Source: Micromonospora halotolerans (lineage in GTDB: Bacteria; Actinomycetota; Actinomycetes; Mycobacteriales; Micromonosporaceae). Taken from it: a stretch of DNA of 64,000 nucleotides. Each line of letters starts with the position of its first letter. Positions within the stretch are counted from its first letter, which is position 1. The notes under the pieces were generated by a model. That model had not been told where the DNA came from, did not search any database, and was given only the letters and a program-made list of their open reading frames with translations. Positions 9,123 to 23,594 of this stretch are shown here, piece by piece. Both the position numbers and the translations under genes were made by a program. The stretch covers positions 4,464,001-4,528,000 of the forward strand of contig NZ_CP134876.1 in the NCBI RefSeq assembly GCF_032108445.1, read 5' to 3'.

Positions 9123-10310
9123 ATGCGGAGCGCGGTGGTGGTCGGCGCCGGCCTCGGCGGGTTGGCGACGGCCGGTGCGCTGGCCCGGTCCGGCTGGCGG
9201 GTCACCCTCCTCGAACGGGCCGACCGGGTCCGTCCGGAGACGACCGCCGTGGTGCTCTGGCCCAACGGGGTACGCGCGCTGCGCGCTCTGGGCCTCGGCG
9301 CGGGGCTGGACGCGATCGCCACCCCGCTGCCCGACGGCGGCGTGCGCCGCCCCGACGGGCACTGGCTGGTGCAGCCCCGCCCCACGCCCGCGGAGCGGAT
9401 GCCGGTGGTGGTGCACCGGGAGGACCTGCACGACGCGCTGATCGCCGGCCTGGGCGACCAGGTGGAGCTGCGCACCGGGGTGCACGTGCGCACGGTGCGG
9501 GCGGTGCCCGGCGAGCGCCCCGCGGTCGGCGACGGCCGGCACACCGTCGAGGCGGACCTGGTGGTCGCGGCCGACGGCACCGACAGCGAGATCCGCCGGC
9601 AGCTCGCCCCGGAGACGGCCGTGGTCAGCTCCGGCTGCGCCGCGTGGCGGGCCGTCATCCCCTGGTACCGGGCCCCGCAGCTCCCCGCCGACCAGCCGGT
9701 GCACGGCGAGACGCTGGGCGCGGGCTACCGCTTCGTGGCCGCCTCGCTCGGCGACCGGGGCACCGCGGGCGCCTCCCGCCGGGGCGGCATCTACTGGGTG
9801 GCCACCGCCGCCGGCGCGCCCCGCCCCGAGCCGCCGGAGACGCAGCTCGCCCTGCTCAAGCGCTGGTACGCGGGCTGGCCCGCCCCGATCGCCACCCTGC
9901 TCGACGCCACCGACCCGGCCGACCTGGTGCAGCAGGAGATCCGTGAGCTGCGCCCGCTGCCCCGGGCGTACGGGTTCCCGGCCGGGCCGGGCGGTGTGGT
10001 GCTGCTCGGCGACGCGGCGCACGCCATGCCGCCGCACCTGGGGCAGGGCGCCTGCCTGGCCTTCGAGGACGCGGCCACCCTGTCGGCGCTGCTGCGGGAG
10101 TCCCGGCTCCCCGACGCGGTGGCCGGCTACGACCGGCTGCGCCGGCCCCGCGCGGCCACCATGGTGCGGCAGACCCGCCGCATGTCGGCGGTGCTCCAGA
10201 CCCGGGGCCGGCTGGCGCTGCGCGCCCGCGACGCCGCGCTGGGCACGATCAGCCCGCGGCTGCGCAACACGGCCGCCACCGCCGCCGCCTCCTGGCACCC
10301 GCCGGCCTGA
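9123..10310 (+). CDS. FAD-dependent monooxygenase (PHBH/UbiH-like)
   Basis: A 395-residue group A flavoprotein hydroxylase. The N-terminal Rossmann motif is VVVGAGLGGLATAGAL, the second FAD motif is the DG block VVAADGTDSEIRR near residue 150, and the third is VLLGDAAHAMPPHLGQGACLAFEDA near residues 295-320, whose GD aspartate contacts the ribityl chain. Members use NAD(P)H and O2 to hydroxylate or epoxidise aromatic or isoprenoid substrates; nothing indicates the substrate. ATG 9123 has an excellent ribosome site (GGGGGAG) and lies 11 bases after lgt, so the two may be co-transcribed without a functional link. Confidence 0.9.
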   Translation: MRSAVVVGAGLGGLATAGALARSGWRVTLLERADRVRPETTAVVLWPNGVRALRALGLGAGLDAIATPLPDGGVRRPDGHWLVQPRPTPAERMPVVVHREDLHDALIAGLGDQVELRTGVHVRTVRAVPGERPAVGDGRHTVEADLVVAADGTDSEIRRQLAPETAVVSSGCAAWRAVIPWYRAPQLPADQPVHGETLGAGYRFVAASLGDRGTAGASRRGGIYWVATAAGAPRPEPPETQLALLKRWYAGWPAPIATLLDATDPADLVQQEIRELRPLPRAYGFPAGPGGVVLLGDAAHAMPPHLGQGACLAFEDAATLSALLRESRLPDAVAGYDRLRRPRAATMVRQTRRMSAVLQTRGRLALRARDAALGTISPRLRNTAATAAASWHPPA

Positions 10311-10323
10311 CCGGTCGACGCCC

Positions 10324-10370
10324 TGGGGCGCGGCACGGCGCCGCCCCGGAACGGCCCGCGCGGAGCGGGC
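10324..10370. terminator. Convergent terminator between the monooxygenase and GNAT genes
   Basis: Two compact hairpins lie in the 61-base gap between convergent genes: GGGGCG/CGCCCC near 10325-10347 and GCCCGC (10354-10359) with GCGGGC (10365-10370). There is no U-tract. The position at a convergent junction supports a terminator role; the stems are short. Confidence 0.4.
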
Positions 10371-10371
10371 G

Positions 10372-11217
10372 TCAGCCGACCACGGCGGTCGGCTCGGCGA
10401 TGCAGGCGGTGCCGACGCGGCGGAAGCCGACCCGCAGGTAGACCCGGGCGATCTCCTCGCTGCCGGCGGAGAGGAAGACCAGGTCGGTGCCGGCGGCGCG
10501 CAGCCGGTGGGCCAGGGTGGCGGTCACCGCGGCGCCCAGGCCGCGCCGGCGGGCCGCCGGCAGGGTGGCCACCCCGGCGATCTCCGCCACGTCGCCGACC
10601 CGCATGGCCATCCCGCTGGCCAAGGGCCCCTCGTCCGGCGTGCCGGCGAGCACCGAGATGCGCCGGCCGTCGACGATGCGGACCGCCTCCTCGTCCAGCG
10701 CGGCCACGTCCAGCCGGGAGACCGCGGCGTCCCGCTCGGCCGGGCCGGCCTCGCCCCGGGCGGTGCCGCCGTGCGAGAAGCCGACCGCGGCGACGGCCCG
10801 GCGCAGGGCCACGTCCGCCGCGAAGCTGGGATCGCGGGGGTCGAGCACCCGCACCGGTACGTCGCTGAGCGTCGCCGGGTCGGGCAGGCGGTCGGGCTCC
10901 AGCACCATGAGCGGCGCCTCGAGCACGCTGAGCCCCGCCGAGCGGGCCACCGCCAGCAGGTCCGGGGTGACCTCGTGCACCCACTCGAACGCCTCCGGCA
11001 GGCCCAGTTCCCGCTGCCGGGCCCGGACCGCGGTCACGTCGGCGAGCGCGGGCGGCTCGGTGGCGTCCAACCGGGGGCGGGCGTAGAACGGCCAACCGGC
11101 GCCGTCCCGGACGAACAGCACGAGCCCGCCGTGTTCCTCCGTCCGGGACCCGTCGCGGGGCACCGCGTCGTAGAAACGCTCCAACCGGTCGAGCACGTCA
11201 GTGCGTACGGCATCCAC
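10372..11217 (-). CDS. GNAT family N-acetyltransferase
   Basis: A 281-residue protein with a GNAT domain in its C-terminal half. The acetyl-CoA motif A reads AEIAGVATLPAARRRGLGAAVT (R-R-x-G-x-G/A type) around residues 210-231, followed by VFLSAGSEEIARVYLRVGFRRVG, the conserved B-motif helix ending in YxxxGF. The N-terminal ~140 residues resemble the variable half of double-GNAT proteins and include HEVTPDLLAVARSAG. The substrate is unknown. GTG 11217 has no ribosome site but TAGTCT lies on the same strand 6-11 bases upstream, so a leaderless transcript is likely. It diverges from gltB. Confidence 0.85.
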   Translation of the reverse strand: MDAVRTDVLDRLERFYDAVPRDGSRTEEHGGLVLFVRDGAGWPFYARPRLDATEPPALADVTAVRARQRELGLPEAFEWVHEVTPDLLAVARSAGLSVLEAPLMVLEPDRLPDPATLSDVPVRVLDPRDPSFAADVALRRAVAAVGFSHGGTARGEAGPAERDAAVSRLDVAALDEEAVRIVDGRRISVLAGTPDEGPLASGMAMRVGDVAEIAGVATLPAARRRGLGAAVTATLAHRLRAAGTDLVFLSAGSEEIARVYLRVGFRRVGTACIAEPTAVVG

Positions 11218-11222
11218 CGCGC

Positions 11223-11228
11223 GAGACT
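11223..11228 (-). promoter_or_regulatory. -10 element for the GNAT gene
   Basis: On the minus strand these six bases read TAGTCT, ending five bases before GTG 11217. That places the transcription start at or next to the start codon (leaderless). No convincing -35. Confidence 0.4.
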
Positions 11229-11270
11229 ACATGTCCCAGATGCTGGAAGTGTGATCAATCTGAACTGGCC

Positions 11271-11296
11271 TTGTGCCGGACGCCCTAACGTAGACT
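11271..11296 (+). promoter_or_regulatory. Possible gltBD promoter
   Basis: TTGTGC (11271-11276) and TAGACT (11291-11296) with a 14-base spacer; the spacer is short, so only the -10 is fairly safe. The leader would be about 60 bases. I looked for a GlnR box (GTnAC / GAAAC pairs) in 11218-11363 and saw none. Confidence 0.4.
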
Positions 11297-11363
11297 CAAT
11301 AAAACCCCCGAGGGCCGACGTCGTCCCCACCGTGTTTGAACCTGAGTGACGACAGGAGGCCCG

Positions 11364-17529
<6,166 letters not shown>

Positions 17530-17542
17530 CCCGGCGCGTCAC

Positions 17543-17575
17543 CGACACCCCGGTCCGGCCCGGATCGGGGTGTCG
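17543..17575 (+). terminator. Hairpin terminator after gltD
   Basis: CGACACCCCG (17543-17552) pairs with CGGGGTGTCG (17566-17575); the stem extends inward through a G-T wobble and three further pairs to a 5-base loop. No U-tract, as is common in actinomycetes. It lies 14 bases after the gltD stop. Confidence 0.6.
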
Positions 17576-17624
17576 TGGCATCCGGGTCCGGTTCGTGCCC
17601 GGAGTGCCCGGGCCGCCCTACCCC

Positions 17625-17646
17625 GTTGGTGAACCCTCTCACCAAC
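17625..17646. promoter_or_regulatory. Perfect palindrome (operator candidate) upstream of the MFS gene
   Basis: GTTGGTGA (17625-17632), a 6-base spacer, TCACCAAC (17639-17646): a perfect 8-bp inverted repeat of the size bound by dimeric repressors (MarR, TetR or GntR type). No regulator gene is adjacent, so the binding protein is unknown. It lies 97 bases before the MFS start. Confidence 0.5.
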
Positions 17647-17667
17647 TGTCGTCGGGAGGTTTGACCG

Positions 17668-17728
17668 CGGCCAGACTTGTGCGCTGGCCGGACCCGCGGG
17701 GGTCCGGCTTCGTCGTGTCACCGTCTGG
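17668..17728 (+). ncRNA. Structured 5' leader of the MFS gene (possible cis-regulatory RNA)
   Basis: Three pairings are possible: CGGCCAG (17668-17674) with CTGGCCG (17684-17690); GCCGGACCC (17687-17695) with GGGTCCGGC (17700-17708); and CCAGAC (17671-17676) with GTCTGG (17723-17728). The first two share 17687-17690 and cannot form together, the pattern expected of an attenuator or riboswitch. GGGAGG at 17654-17659 lies just before the structure. I do not recognise a known riboswitch class, and GC-rich DNA makes chance stems common. Confidence 0.3.
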
Positions 17729-17742
17729 ACGGGGAAACACTC

Positions 17743-19302
17743 ATGGCCCTCGGCGCCACGTTCGCCGCGCTGCGCCACCGCAACTACCGGATCTGGGCCG
17801 CGGCCGGATTCGTGTCGGTCATCGGGACCTGGATGCAGGTCCTCGGCGTCAACTGGTACGTGCTGGCCGAGACCGGGTCGGCCACGTCGATGGGGTTCAC
17901 CGTCCTGCTCCAGGCGTTGCCCACCCTGGTGCTGAGCGTCTGGGGTGGCGCGCTGGCCGACCGGCTGCCCGCCAAGCCGCTGCTGATCGGCGCCCAGGCC
18001 GCCCACGCGCTGCTCGCCGCCGGGCTGGCCGTGGTGGCCGTCACCGGCGCCGGCGGTCTCCCGGCGATCTTCGCGATCTCGCTGGCCACCGGCGCGGTGT
18101 CGGCGATCGAAGGGCCGGTGATGGGCCGCTGGGCCTCCACCCTGGTGGACCGGGAGAGCCTCGGCAACGCCCTGGCGCTCGGCTCGCTCACCAACTCCGC
18201 CGGGCGGATCCTCGGCATGAGCCTCGGCGCCGTCGTGGTCGCCGCGGTCGGCCCCGCGCTGCTCTTCGCCGCGAACTCGGTCAGCTTCGTCGCGGTCGTC
18301 GTGGCGCTGTTCGCCGTACGCGAGGGGGAGCGGCACGCCGGCGAGCCGGCGGCGGCCGACGCGGCCGCGGCCGACGGCGGCATCCGGGCCGGTTTCCGCT
18401 ACCTGAGGCGCCAGCCGGTGGTGCTGGTCGCGCTCGCGCTCTCCGTCGTGCTCGGCAGCCTGGGCCGCAACTACCAGGTCACCATGGCCGCCATGAGCGA
18501 CGGCCCGCTGCACGGCGGCGCGTCCGGCTACGGCCTCCTGTCCACCGTCTTCGCCGTCGGCACGGTGCTCGGCGCCCTGTTCGCGGCGCGCCGCGCCGAC
18601 CTCGGCTACGCGGTGCTGATCGGGGCCGGCCTGCTCGCCAGCGGGCTGCAGATCGTCGCCGGGCTGGCCCCGGGCACGCTGAGCTTCGCCGCGGTGATCC
18701 TGCCGGTGGCCGCCGCGGCGGTGGTCATCGACACCACGGTCGGCGCCCGGGCCCAGCTCGACACCGACTACGCCATGCGCGGCCGGGTGCTGGCCGCCCT
18801 GGCCGTCACCGGCTCGGTCTCCGCGGCCGTGGGCGCCCCGCTGCTCGGCTGGCTCGCCGAGCACGCCGGCCCCCGGCAGACCCTGGTGCTGGCCGGCACG
18901 GTCACCGCGGTCGCCACCGCGGCCGCCGGGGTGACCCTGGACCGGCTGCGCGAGCGCCGGCTGGGGCACCGGCTCACCCGGGTGCTGGCCGCGCCCGCCG
19001 CCCGCCCGGTCCGCCGGGTCGCCGCCACCGCCGCCCGGGTCGTCCGCCCGGCCGGCGCGGGCCTGGGCGCCGTCCACGCCGCGGTGCTGCCCCGGCCGAC
19101 GGTCCTGGCCGGCGCCTCCCCGGTGGTGCTTCCCGGCGCCCCGGCCGGCGCGCGTCCCGGCGCCGGCCGGCTCCGGTCCAGCCGGGCGGCCCGCGCGGCC
19201 CAGGACTGCGCGGCCTGCGCGCCCCACCGGGGCCGGCGCCGCTCCCGCTGGACCGATCTGCGGTCGCCGTACGCGCACCGCGACGGCTGCCCGGCCGCCT
19301 GA
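17743..19302 (+). CDS. MFS transporter (Major facilitator, EntS/MFS_3-like)
   Basis: A 519-residue membrane protein. About 400 N-terminal residues hold 10-12 hydrophobic helices. RHRNYRIWAAAGFVSVIGTWMQ and GGALADRLPAKPLL, the loop 2-3 motif, are typical of the drug/siderophore-exporter branch (MFS_3). The last ~110 residues are hydrophilic, rich in Arg, Ala and Pro, with a CAAC cysteine pair; this cytoplasmic tail is long for the family. The substrate is unknown. ATG 17743 has a weak GGGGAAA site. Upstream lie a perfect palindrome and a foldable leader, suggesting inducible expression. The stop is followed without a gap by another frame with strong coding bias (19299-19481). Confidence 0.88.
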   Translation: MALGATFAALRHRNYRIWAAAGFVSVIGTWMQVLGVNWYVLAETGSATSMGFTVLLQALPTLVLSVWGGALADRLPAKPLLIGAQAAHALLAAGLAVVAVTGAGGLPAIFAISLATGAVSAIEGPVMGRWASTLVDRESLGNALALGSLTNSAGRILGMSLGAVVVAAVGPALLFAANSVSFVAVVVALFAVREGERHAGEPAAADAAAADGGIRAGFRYLRRQPVVLVALALSVVLGSLGRNYQVTMAAMSDGPLHGGASGYGLLSTVFAVGTVLGALFAARRADLGYAVLIGAGLLASGLQIVAGLAPGTLSFAAVILPVAAAAVVIDTTVGARAQLDTDYAMRGRVLAALAVTGSVSAAVGAPLLGWLAEHAGPRQTLVLAGTVTAVATAAAGVTLDRLRERRLGHRLTRVLAAPAARPVRRVAATAARVVRPAGAGLGAVHAAVLPRPTVLAGASPVVLPGAPAGARPGAGRLRSSRAARAAQDCAACAPHRGRRRSRWTDLRSPYAHRDGCPAA

Positions 19303-19481
19303 CCCGGCACGGCGCACGGGACTGGTCGAGACCGGCGAACGCACGGGACATCCCCTGGTTCTGGACGCTGGTCGACCTCTCCTTCGCGGTCGGCGCGTTC
19401 CCGCCGCTCTGGTTCGCGTACCGGCACATCCGGGCCGTCGAGGCGGCGGCGCCGACCACGGTCACTCCCGTGCCGGCCTGA
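19299..19481 (+). CDS. Short membrane ORF overlapping the MFS stop (CTG start or frameshifted tail)
   Basis: From CTG 19299, overlapping the MFS stop as CTGA, 60 codons run to a TGA at 19481 with almost pure G/C third positions. The peptide contains one hydrophobic stretch (FWTLVDLSFAVGAFPPLWFAYRH) flanked by charged residues. There is no ATG, GTG or TTG in front, so it is either a small protein starting at CTG in a GTGA-like coupling site, or the displaced C-terminus of the MFS gene after a frameshift. The frame bias supports real coding; the exact form is uncertain. I do not recognise a family. Confidence 0.4.
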   Translation: MTRHGARDWSRPANARDIPWFWTLVDLSFAVGAFPPLWFAYRHIRAVEAAAPTTVTPVPA

Positions 19482-19487
19482 CCGGCC

Positions 19488-19520
19488 GGGGCCCGCTCCT
19501 GGCCGCGTGGAGCGGGCCCC
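19488..19520. terminator. Bidirectional terminator
   Basis: GGGGCCCGCTCC (19488-19499) pairs perfectly with GGAGCGGGCCCC (19509-19520) around a 9-base loop, between the convergent MFS and metallopeptidase genes. No U-tract on either side. Confidence 0.7.
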
Positions 19521-19533
19521 CGACCGGTGCCGG

Positions 19534-21069
19534 TCAGTGCTTGAGCAGCCGGTGGGCCTCCCGGATCTTCGTCCACGACTTCGGCTGCGCCGGGGCGAGC
19601 GCCGTGCGGGCCGTGGTGGCCACCTCGGGGCGCCCGGCGGTGAACAGCCAGGTCGTGAAGACCGCGTCGAGGTCCCGGCCGGAGATCCGCTCGGCGAGCG
19701 CCTGGAACTGGGCGATGGTGCCGTTGCCGTAGCGGTGCTCGGCGGTCCAGGCCGGCAGGATCCGGAAGAACGCCTCGTCGCCCACGGCCAGCCGGAGCTG
19801 GTGCAGGGCCATGGCGCCCCGGTCGTAGACCGCGTCGTCGAAGATGGCGCCGGCCCCGGGGTCACCGGGAAGGACCTGCCAGAACTCCGAGTCGGCCGGG
19901 TAGCTGGCGTAGGTGAAGTCGAACAGCTCCTGGGCGGTGCCCTCGCCCTGCTCCTCCGACCAGAGCCACTCGGCGTACGAGGCGAAGCCCTCGTTCAGCC
20001 AGATGTTGCGCCACTCGGCGACCGAGACCGAGTCGCCGAACCACTGGTGGGCGTTCTCGTGCACCACCACCGACGTGTTGGCGCCGCGCCGCCAGAAGCT
20101 GGGGCCGTAGACGGGGCGGCTCTGCGTCTCCAGGGCGAAGCCGATGCCGTCGATCGGGCCCGCCACGCCGCCCTGCGCCTCGAACGGGTACGGCCCGAAC
20201 ACGCCGCTCTCCCAGTCGACGATCTCGGCGGTGCGTTCGATGCTGGCCCGGGCGGCCGGCCCGAGATCGCCCAGCGTGGTGCTGTACGCGTTGGACACCG
20301 GCTGCCCGTTCGGCGCGGTGTCGGTGACGATGTCGTACTGCCCGATGGCGAGGAACGCCTGGTAGGTGGCGCCCGGTTTCACGCTGCGCCAGCTCCACCG
20401 GGTGCGGTTGCCGGCCTCGGGCAGCGGGGCGCGCGGCTGCACGCCGTTGCTGACCACCTCGAGGCCGGTGGGCACGGAGACGGAGATGTCCCAGGTGGCC
20501 TTGTCCTTCGGGTGGTCGTTGCTGGGGAACCACCACCAGGCCGACTCGGGCTCGTTGACGGCGAGGGCGCCGTCGGCGACCCGGGTCCAGCCCGTGTAGC
20601 CCTGGACCAGCGTCTCGGACGGGACGCCGGCGTATTTCACCACGACGGTGAGCTGCTGTCCCTTGAGGACCGGCCGGGGCGCGGTGACCACCAGCTCGTG
20701 CGCGCCCTGCCGGGTGAAGCCGGCCGACCAGCCGTTGACCCGGACCGACTCGACGCCGAGGACGAAGTCGAGGTTGAACCGGGACAGGTCCTGGGTGGCG
20801 GTGGCCAGGATCGTGGTGGTGCCGCTGAGCCGGTCGGTGGCCGGTTCGTAGCGCAGCCGGATGTCGTAGTGGCCGACGTCGTAGCCGCCGTTGCCGTAGT
20901 CGGGGAAGTAGCTGTCGCCCAGCCCGGGGCTGCCCGGGGTCGGGGCGGCCGCCGCGGGCTTCGGCCGGCCCCAGCCCGGTAGGGCGGCCTGGCCGGGGGC
21001 GCCGGTCACGATGGTGCCGGCGGTGGTGACGGTCAGGGCGGCGATGGCCGCCGTGAGAGCGCGTCGCAC
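19534..21069 (-). CDS. Secreted M1 family zinc metallopeptidase (aminopeptidase N-like)
   Basis: A 511-residue exported peptidase. The signal peptide is residues 1-~30 (RRALTAAIAAL to PGQA). An N-terminal M1 beta-domain (about 45-235) leads to the catalytic domain with HENAHQWFGD (HExxH) and the third zinc ligand in NIWLNEGFASYAEW, followed by a helical region containing YDRGAMALHQLR. The exopeptidase GAMEN motif appears only as a divergent GGVAG, so aminopeptidase specificity is not certain. At ~510 residues it lacks the large C-terminal domain of classical PepN, as in other secreted actinobacterial M1 proteins. GTG 21069 is chosen because GGAGGGAG lies 8 bases upstream and gives a clean signal peptide. 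Confidence 0.92.
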   Translation of the reverse strand: MRRALTAAIAALTVTTAGTIVTGAPGQAALPGWGRPKPAAAAPTPGSPGLGDSYFPDYGNGGYDVGHYDIRLRYEPATDRLSGTTTILATATQDLSRFNLDFVLGVESVRVNGWSAGFTRQGAHELVVTAPRPVLKGQQLTVVVKYAGVPSETLVQGYTGWTRVADGALAVNEPESAWWWFPSNDHPKDKATWDISVSVPTGLEVVSNGVQPRAPLPEAGNRTRWSWRSVKPGATYQAFLAIGQYDIVTDTAPNGQPVSNAYSTTLGDLGPAARASIERTAEIVDWESGVFGPYPFEAQGGVAGPIDGIGFALETQSRPVYGPSFWRRGANTSVVVHENAHQWFGDSVSVAEWRNIWLNEGFASYAEWLWSEEQGEGTAQELFDFTYASYPADSEFWQVLPGDPGAGAIFDDAVYDRGAMALHQLRLAVGDEAFFRILPAWTAEHRYGNGTIAQFQALAERISGRDLDAVFTTWLFTAGRPEVATTARTALAPAQPKSWTKIREAHRLLKH

Positions 21070-21159
21070 GAGGTGGACTCCCTCCATCGGGGTAGTACGC
21101 ACCGCCCAACCTAATCGACGTCGATGAACCCGTCTCCCCCGGAAGGCCTCCCGGCGCTA

Positions 21160-21188
21160 TTCAATTTATGCCGATGTTTCGATACCAT
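21160..21188 (+). promoter_or_regulatory. Promoter of the SGNH hydrolase gene
   Basis: TTCAAT (21160-21165) and TACCAT (21183-21188) with a 17-base spacer lie in an unusually AT-rich patch (about 21157-21210). The transcript would begin near 21195, giving a ~77-base leader. Confidence 0.45.
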
Positions 21189-21271
21189 TACCGACTAGTA
21201 ACAAGCACCGACCCCCTGGCCACGCGCGCGGTCTACGGGCTCCACCACCCCTGTCCCGTGGAGGTCCTGTC

Positions 21272-22057
21272 ATGTCCCGTCGCGTCCGCACCGCCCTGGC
21301 CGCACTCCTCGCGGCCGTCCTCGGCGCCGTGCTCGTCCCCGGCGTCGCCCGGGCGGCCACCGTCAACTACGTCGCCCTCGGTGACTCCTACTCCTCCGGC
21401 GTCGGGGCCGGCCCGTACGACCTGTCCACCTGCCTGCGCAGCCAGAAGTCGTACGCCCCGCTCTGGGCCGCCGCGCACGCGGTCACCAGCTTCAAGTTCC
21501 CGGCCTGCGGCGGGGCGGTCACCGCCGACGTCATCGGCAGCCAGGTGAACTCGCTGAGCACCGGCACCACCCTGGTCACCGTGACCATCGGCGGCAACGA
21601 CGCCGGCTTCGCCGACGTCATCACGAGCTGCCGCTTCGGCAGCACGTCGAGCTGCGAGAACGCCGTCAACGACAGCCGGGCCTTCGCCACCACCACCCTG
21701 CCCGGCCGGCTCGACAACACCTACGCCGCCATCCGGAACCGGGCGCCCAACGCCCGGCTCGTGGTGCTCGGCTACCCGCGGCTGTTCGAGACCGGCTACT
21801 GCGGCCTGCTGGCCATGAGCACCTACAAGCGGACCATCCTCAACCAGGCCGCCGACCTGCTCGCCACGGTCATCGCCGACCGGGCCCGGGCGGCCGGGGC
21901 CACCTTCGTCGACGCCCGGCCGTTCTTCGCCGGCCACGGCGTCTGCGCCGCCGACCCGTGGATCAACGACGTGTCCGGGCTCATCGAGGCGTACCACCCG
22001 GACGCCGACGGCTACCGCCGCGGCTACCTGGCCGCACTGACCGCCGCGATCGGCTGA
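21272..22057 (+). CDS. Secreted SGNH/GDSL hydrolase (lipase/esterase)
   Basis: A 261-residue exported esterase. The signal peptide is residues 1-~29 (RRVRTALAALLAAVLGAV to ARAA). SGNH blocks in order: block I ALGDSYSSGVG with the catalytic serine near residue 38; block II glycine in FPACGGAV; block III TIGGNDAGF with the Asn; block V EAYHPDADGYRRGY with the Asp-x-x-His type pair (HPD). Six cysteines suggest three disulfides, as in the Streptomyces scabies/rimosus esterase-lipase group. ATG 21272 has GGAGG 8 bases upstream. The likely role is extracellular hydrolysis of lipid or acetyl esters. Confidence 0.93.
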   Translation: MSRRVRTALAALLAAVLGAVLVPGVARAATVNYVALGDSYSSGVGAGPYDLSTCLRSQKSYAPLWAAAHAVTSFKFPACGGAVTADVIGSQVNSLSTGTTLVTVTIGGNDAGFADVITSCRFGSTSSCENAVNDSRAFATTTLPGRLDNTYAAIRNRAPNARLVVLGYPRLFETGYCGLLAMSTYKRTILNQAADLLATVIADRARAAGATFVDARPFFAGHGVCAADPWINDVSGLIEAYHPDADGYRRGYLAALTAAIG

Positions 22058-22068
22058 TCCGACGCGAC

Positions 22069-22105
22069 GGGCGGCCGGCGGTCCGGGATGGACCGCCGGC
22101 CGCCC
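22069..22105. terminator. Bidirectional terminator
   Basis: GGGCGGCCGGCGGTCC (22069-22084) pairs perfectly over 16 bp with 22090-22105 around a 5-base loop, between the convergent SGNH and MFS genes. Confidence 0.75.
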
Positions 22106-22133
22106 GCCGGTGTGTGAGAGGTGTCCGGCCCGG

Positions 22134-23594
22134 TCAGCGCGCCGTCACCAGCTCGCCGGTCAGCTCCGGCTCGGTGCTCCGCGCCGACGGCTGGCCGCGC
22201 CGTCCCCGCACCGCCCGGCGACCGGAGGGGACCGCCAGGGCGGCCAGCGCGGCGGCCAGGGAGATGCCGGTCAGCAGCAGGAAGCCCATGGTGAACCCGG
22301 CCTCCCGGGGCAGCCCGGTCGCCTGCGGGTGGGCGGTGATCACGCTGCTGGCCACCGCGGCGCCGATGGCGCCGCCGATGGTGCGGATGTTGGCGTTCAT
22401 GCCGGTGGCCACACCGGTCTGGCGGGCCGGCACGCTGGCCACGATCAGGTTGGCCATCGAGGCGAAGGCCAGCCCGATGCCGACCCCCACCAGGCCGCCG
22501 GCCACGCCGATCTCCCAGCGGGTGTCGTGCGCGACGGTCAGCATCGCGGCGGCGAGCACGTTGAACACGGCGCCCGTGGTCAGCTGCGCCTTGGCGCTGA
22601 ACCGGGCCGCCAGCCGGCCGGCGACGAGGCCGGCCACGAACATGCCGACCAGCATCGGCAGCATGAGCAGCCCGGCCTGGGTGATGCTCGCGCCGAAGCC
22701 GTACCCGGCGCTGCTGGGGATCTGCACGAACTGCGGCAGGAAGGCGTAGACGGCGAACATCGAGGCGCCGTAGAGCAGGGCGACCAGGTTGGTCGTCCAG
22801 ACCGCGGGCAGGCGCATCATCCGCATGTCGATGAGCGGGTTCGCCGCGCGGGTCTCGGCCACCAGCCAGCCGGCCAGGAGCACCCCGGCGAGCGCCAGCA
22901 GGCCGATCACCCGGCCGGACGTCCAGCCCCAGGCGGCGCCCTTGCTCACCGGCAGCAGCAGCGCGACGAGCCAGCCGGACAGGAGCAGGGTGCCCGGCCA
23001 GCTGATCCGGCCGGGGGTGCGCACCGGCGACTCGGGTACGAACCGGTGCGCCGCGACCGCGGTCAGGCCGACGACCACCATCGGGATCCAGAACAGCCAG
23101 CGGTAGCCCAGGGTGGCGACGATCGGTCCGGCCAGCACGACGCCGAGGCCGCCGCCGGCGGCGACGATCGCCGAGATCGCCGCGACGGCCGAGCTGACCC
23201 GGGCGGCCGGGAACTCGTCGCGGATGATCCCGAAGGAGAGCGGGAACACCGCGCCGCCGATGCCCTGGACGACCCGGGCGAGGATGAGCATGCCGATGTT
23301 CGGGGCGACGGCCGCCAGCAGGCAGCCCAGCGCGAGCGCGGCGAGCGAGACGACCAGGGTCCGCTCCTTGCCGACCATGTCGCCGACCCGGCCGAGGACC
23401 GGGGTGAAGATCGACGCGGACAGCAGGTAGGCGGTGAGCACCCAGGTCACGGTGTTCTGCGAGGTGTGCAGGTCGTGCTGGATGGTGGGCAGCACCGGGG
23501 TGATCAGCGACTGGAGCATCGCGAAGAAGCCGGCGCCGGCGGCGAGGACGAGGAAGGTCAACCGGCGCGAGTCGCGCCGGACGGTGTCGATCAC
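22134..23594 (-). CDS. MFS multidrug exporter (DHA2-like, 12-14 TM)
   Basis: A 486-residue integral membrane protein with motif A-like GRVGDMVGKERTL after helix 2 and motif C-like GGGLGVVLAGPI in helix 5, typical of proton-driven drug exporters. The C-terminal 30 residues are charged. GTG 23594 has GGGAG about 8 bases upstream. It diverges from a TetR gene across a 263-base region with three palindromes, one of which lies between the -35 and -10 of this gene's promoter. The arrangement is the classic TetR-repressed efflux pair, so the pump is probably induced by its substrate or a related compound. Confidence 0.92.
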   Translation of the reverse strand: MIDTVRRDSRRLTFLVLAAGAGFFAMLQSLITPVLPTIQHDLHTSQNTVTWVLTAYLLSASIFTPVLGRVGDMVGKERTLVVSLAALALGCLLAAVAPNIGMLILARVVQGIGGAVFPLSFGIIRDEFPAARVSSAVAAISAIVAAGGGLGVVLAGPIVATLGYRWLFWIPMVVVGLTAVAAHRFVPESPVRTPGRISWPGTLLLSGWLVALLLPVSKGAAWGWTSGRVIGLLALAGVLLAGWLVAETRAANPLIDMRMMRLPAVWTTNLVALLYGASMFAVYAFLPQFVQIPSSAGYGFGASITQAGLLMLPMLVGMFVAGLVAGRLAARFSAKAQLTTGAVFNVLAAAMLTVAHDTRWEIGVAGGLVGVGIGLAFASMANLIVASVPARQTGVATGMNANIRTIGGAIGAAVASSVITAHPQATGLPREAGFTMGFLLLTGISLAAALAALAVPSGRRAVRGRRGQPSARSTEPELTGELVTAR

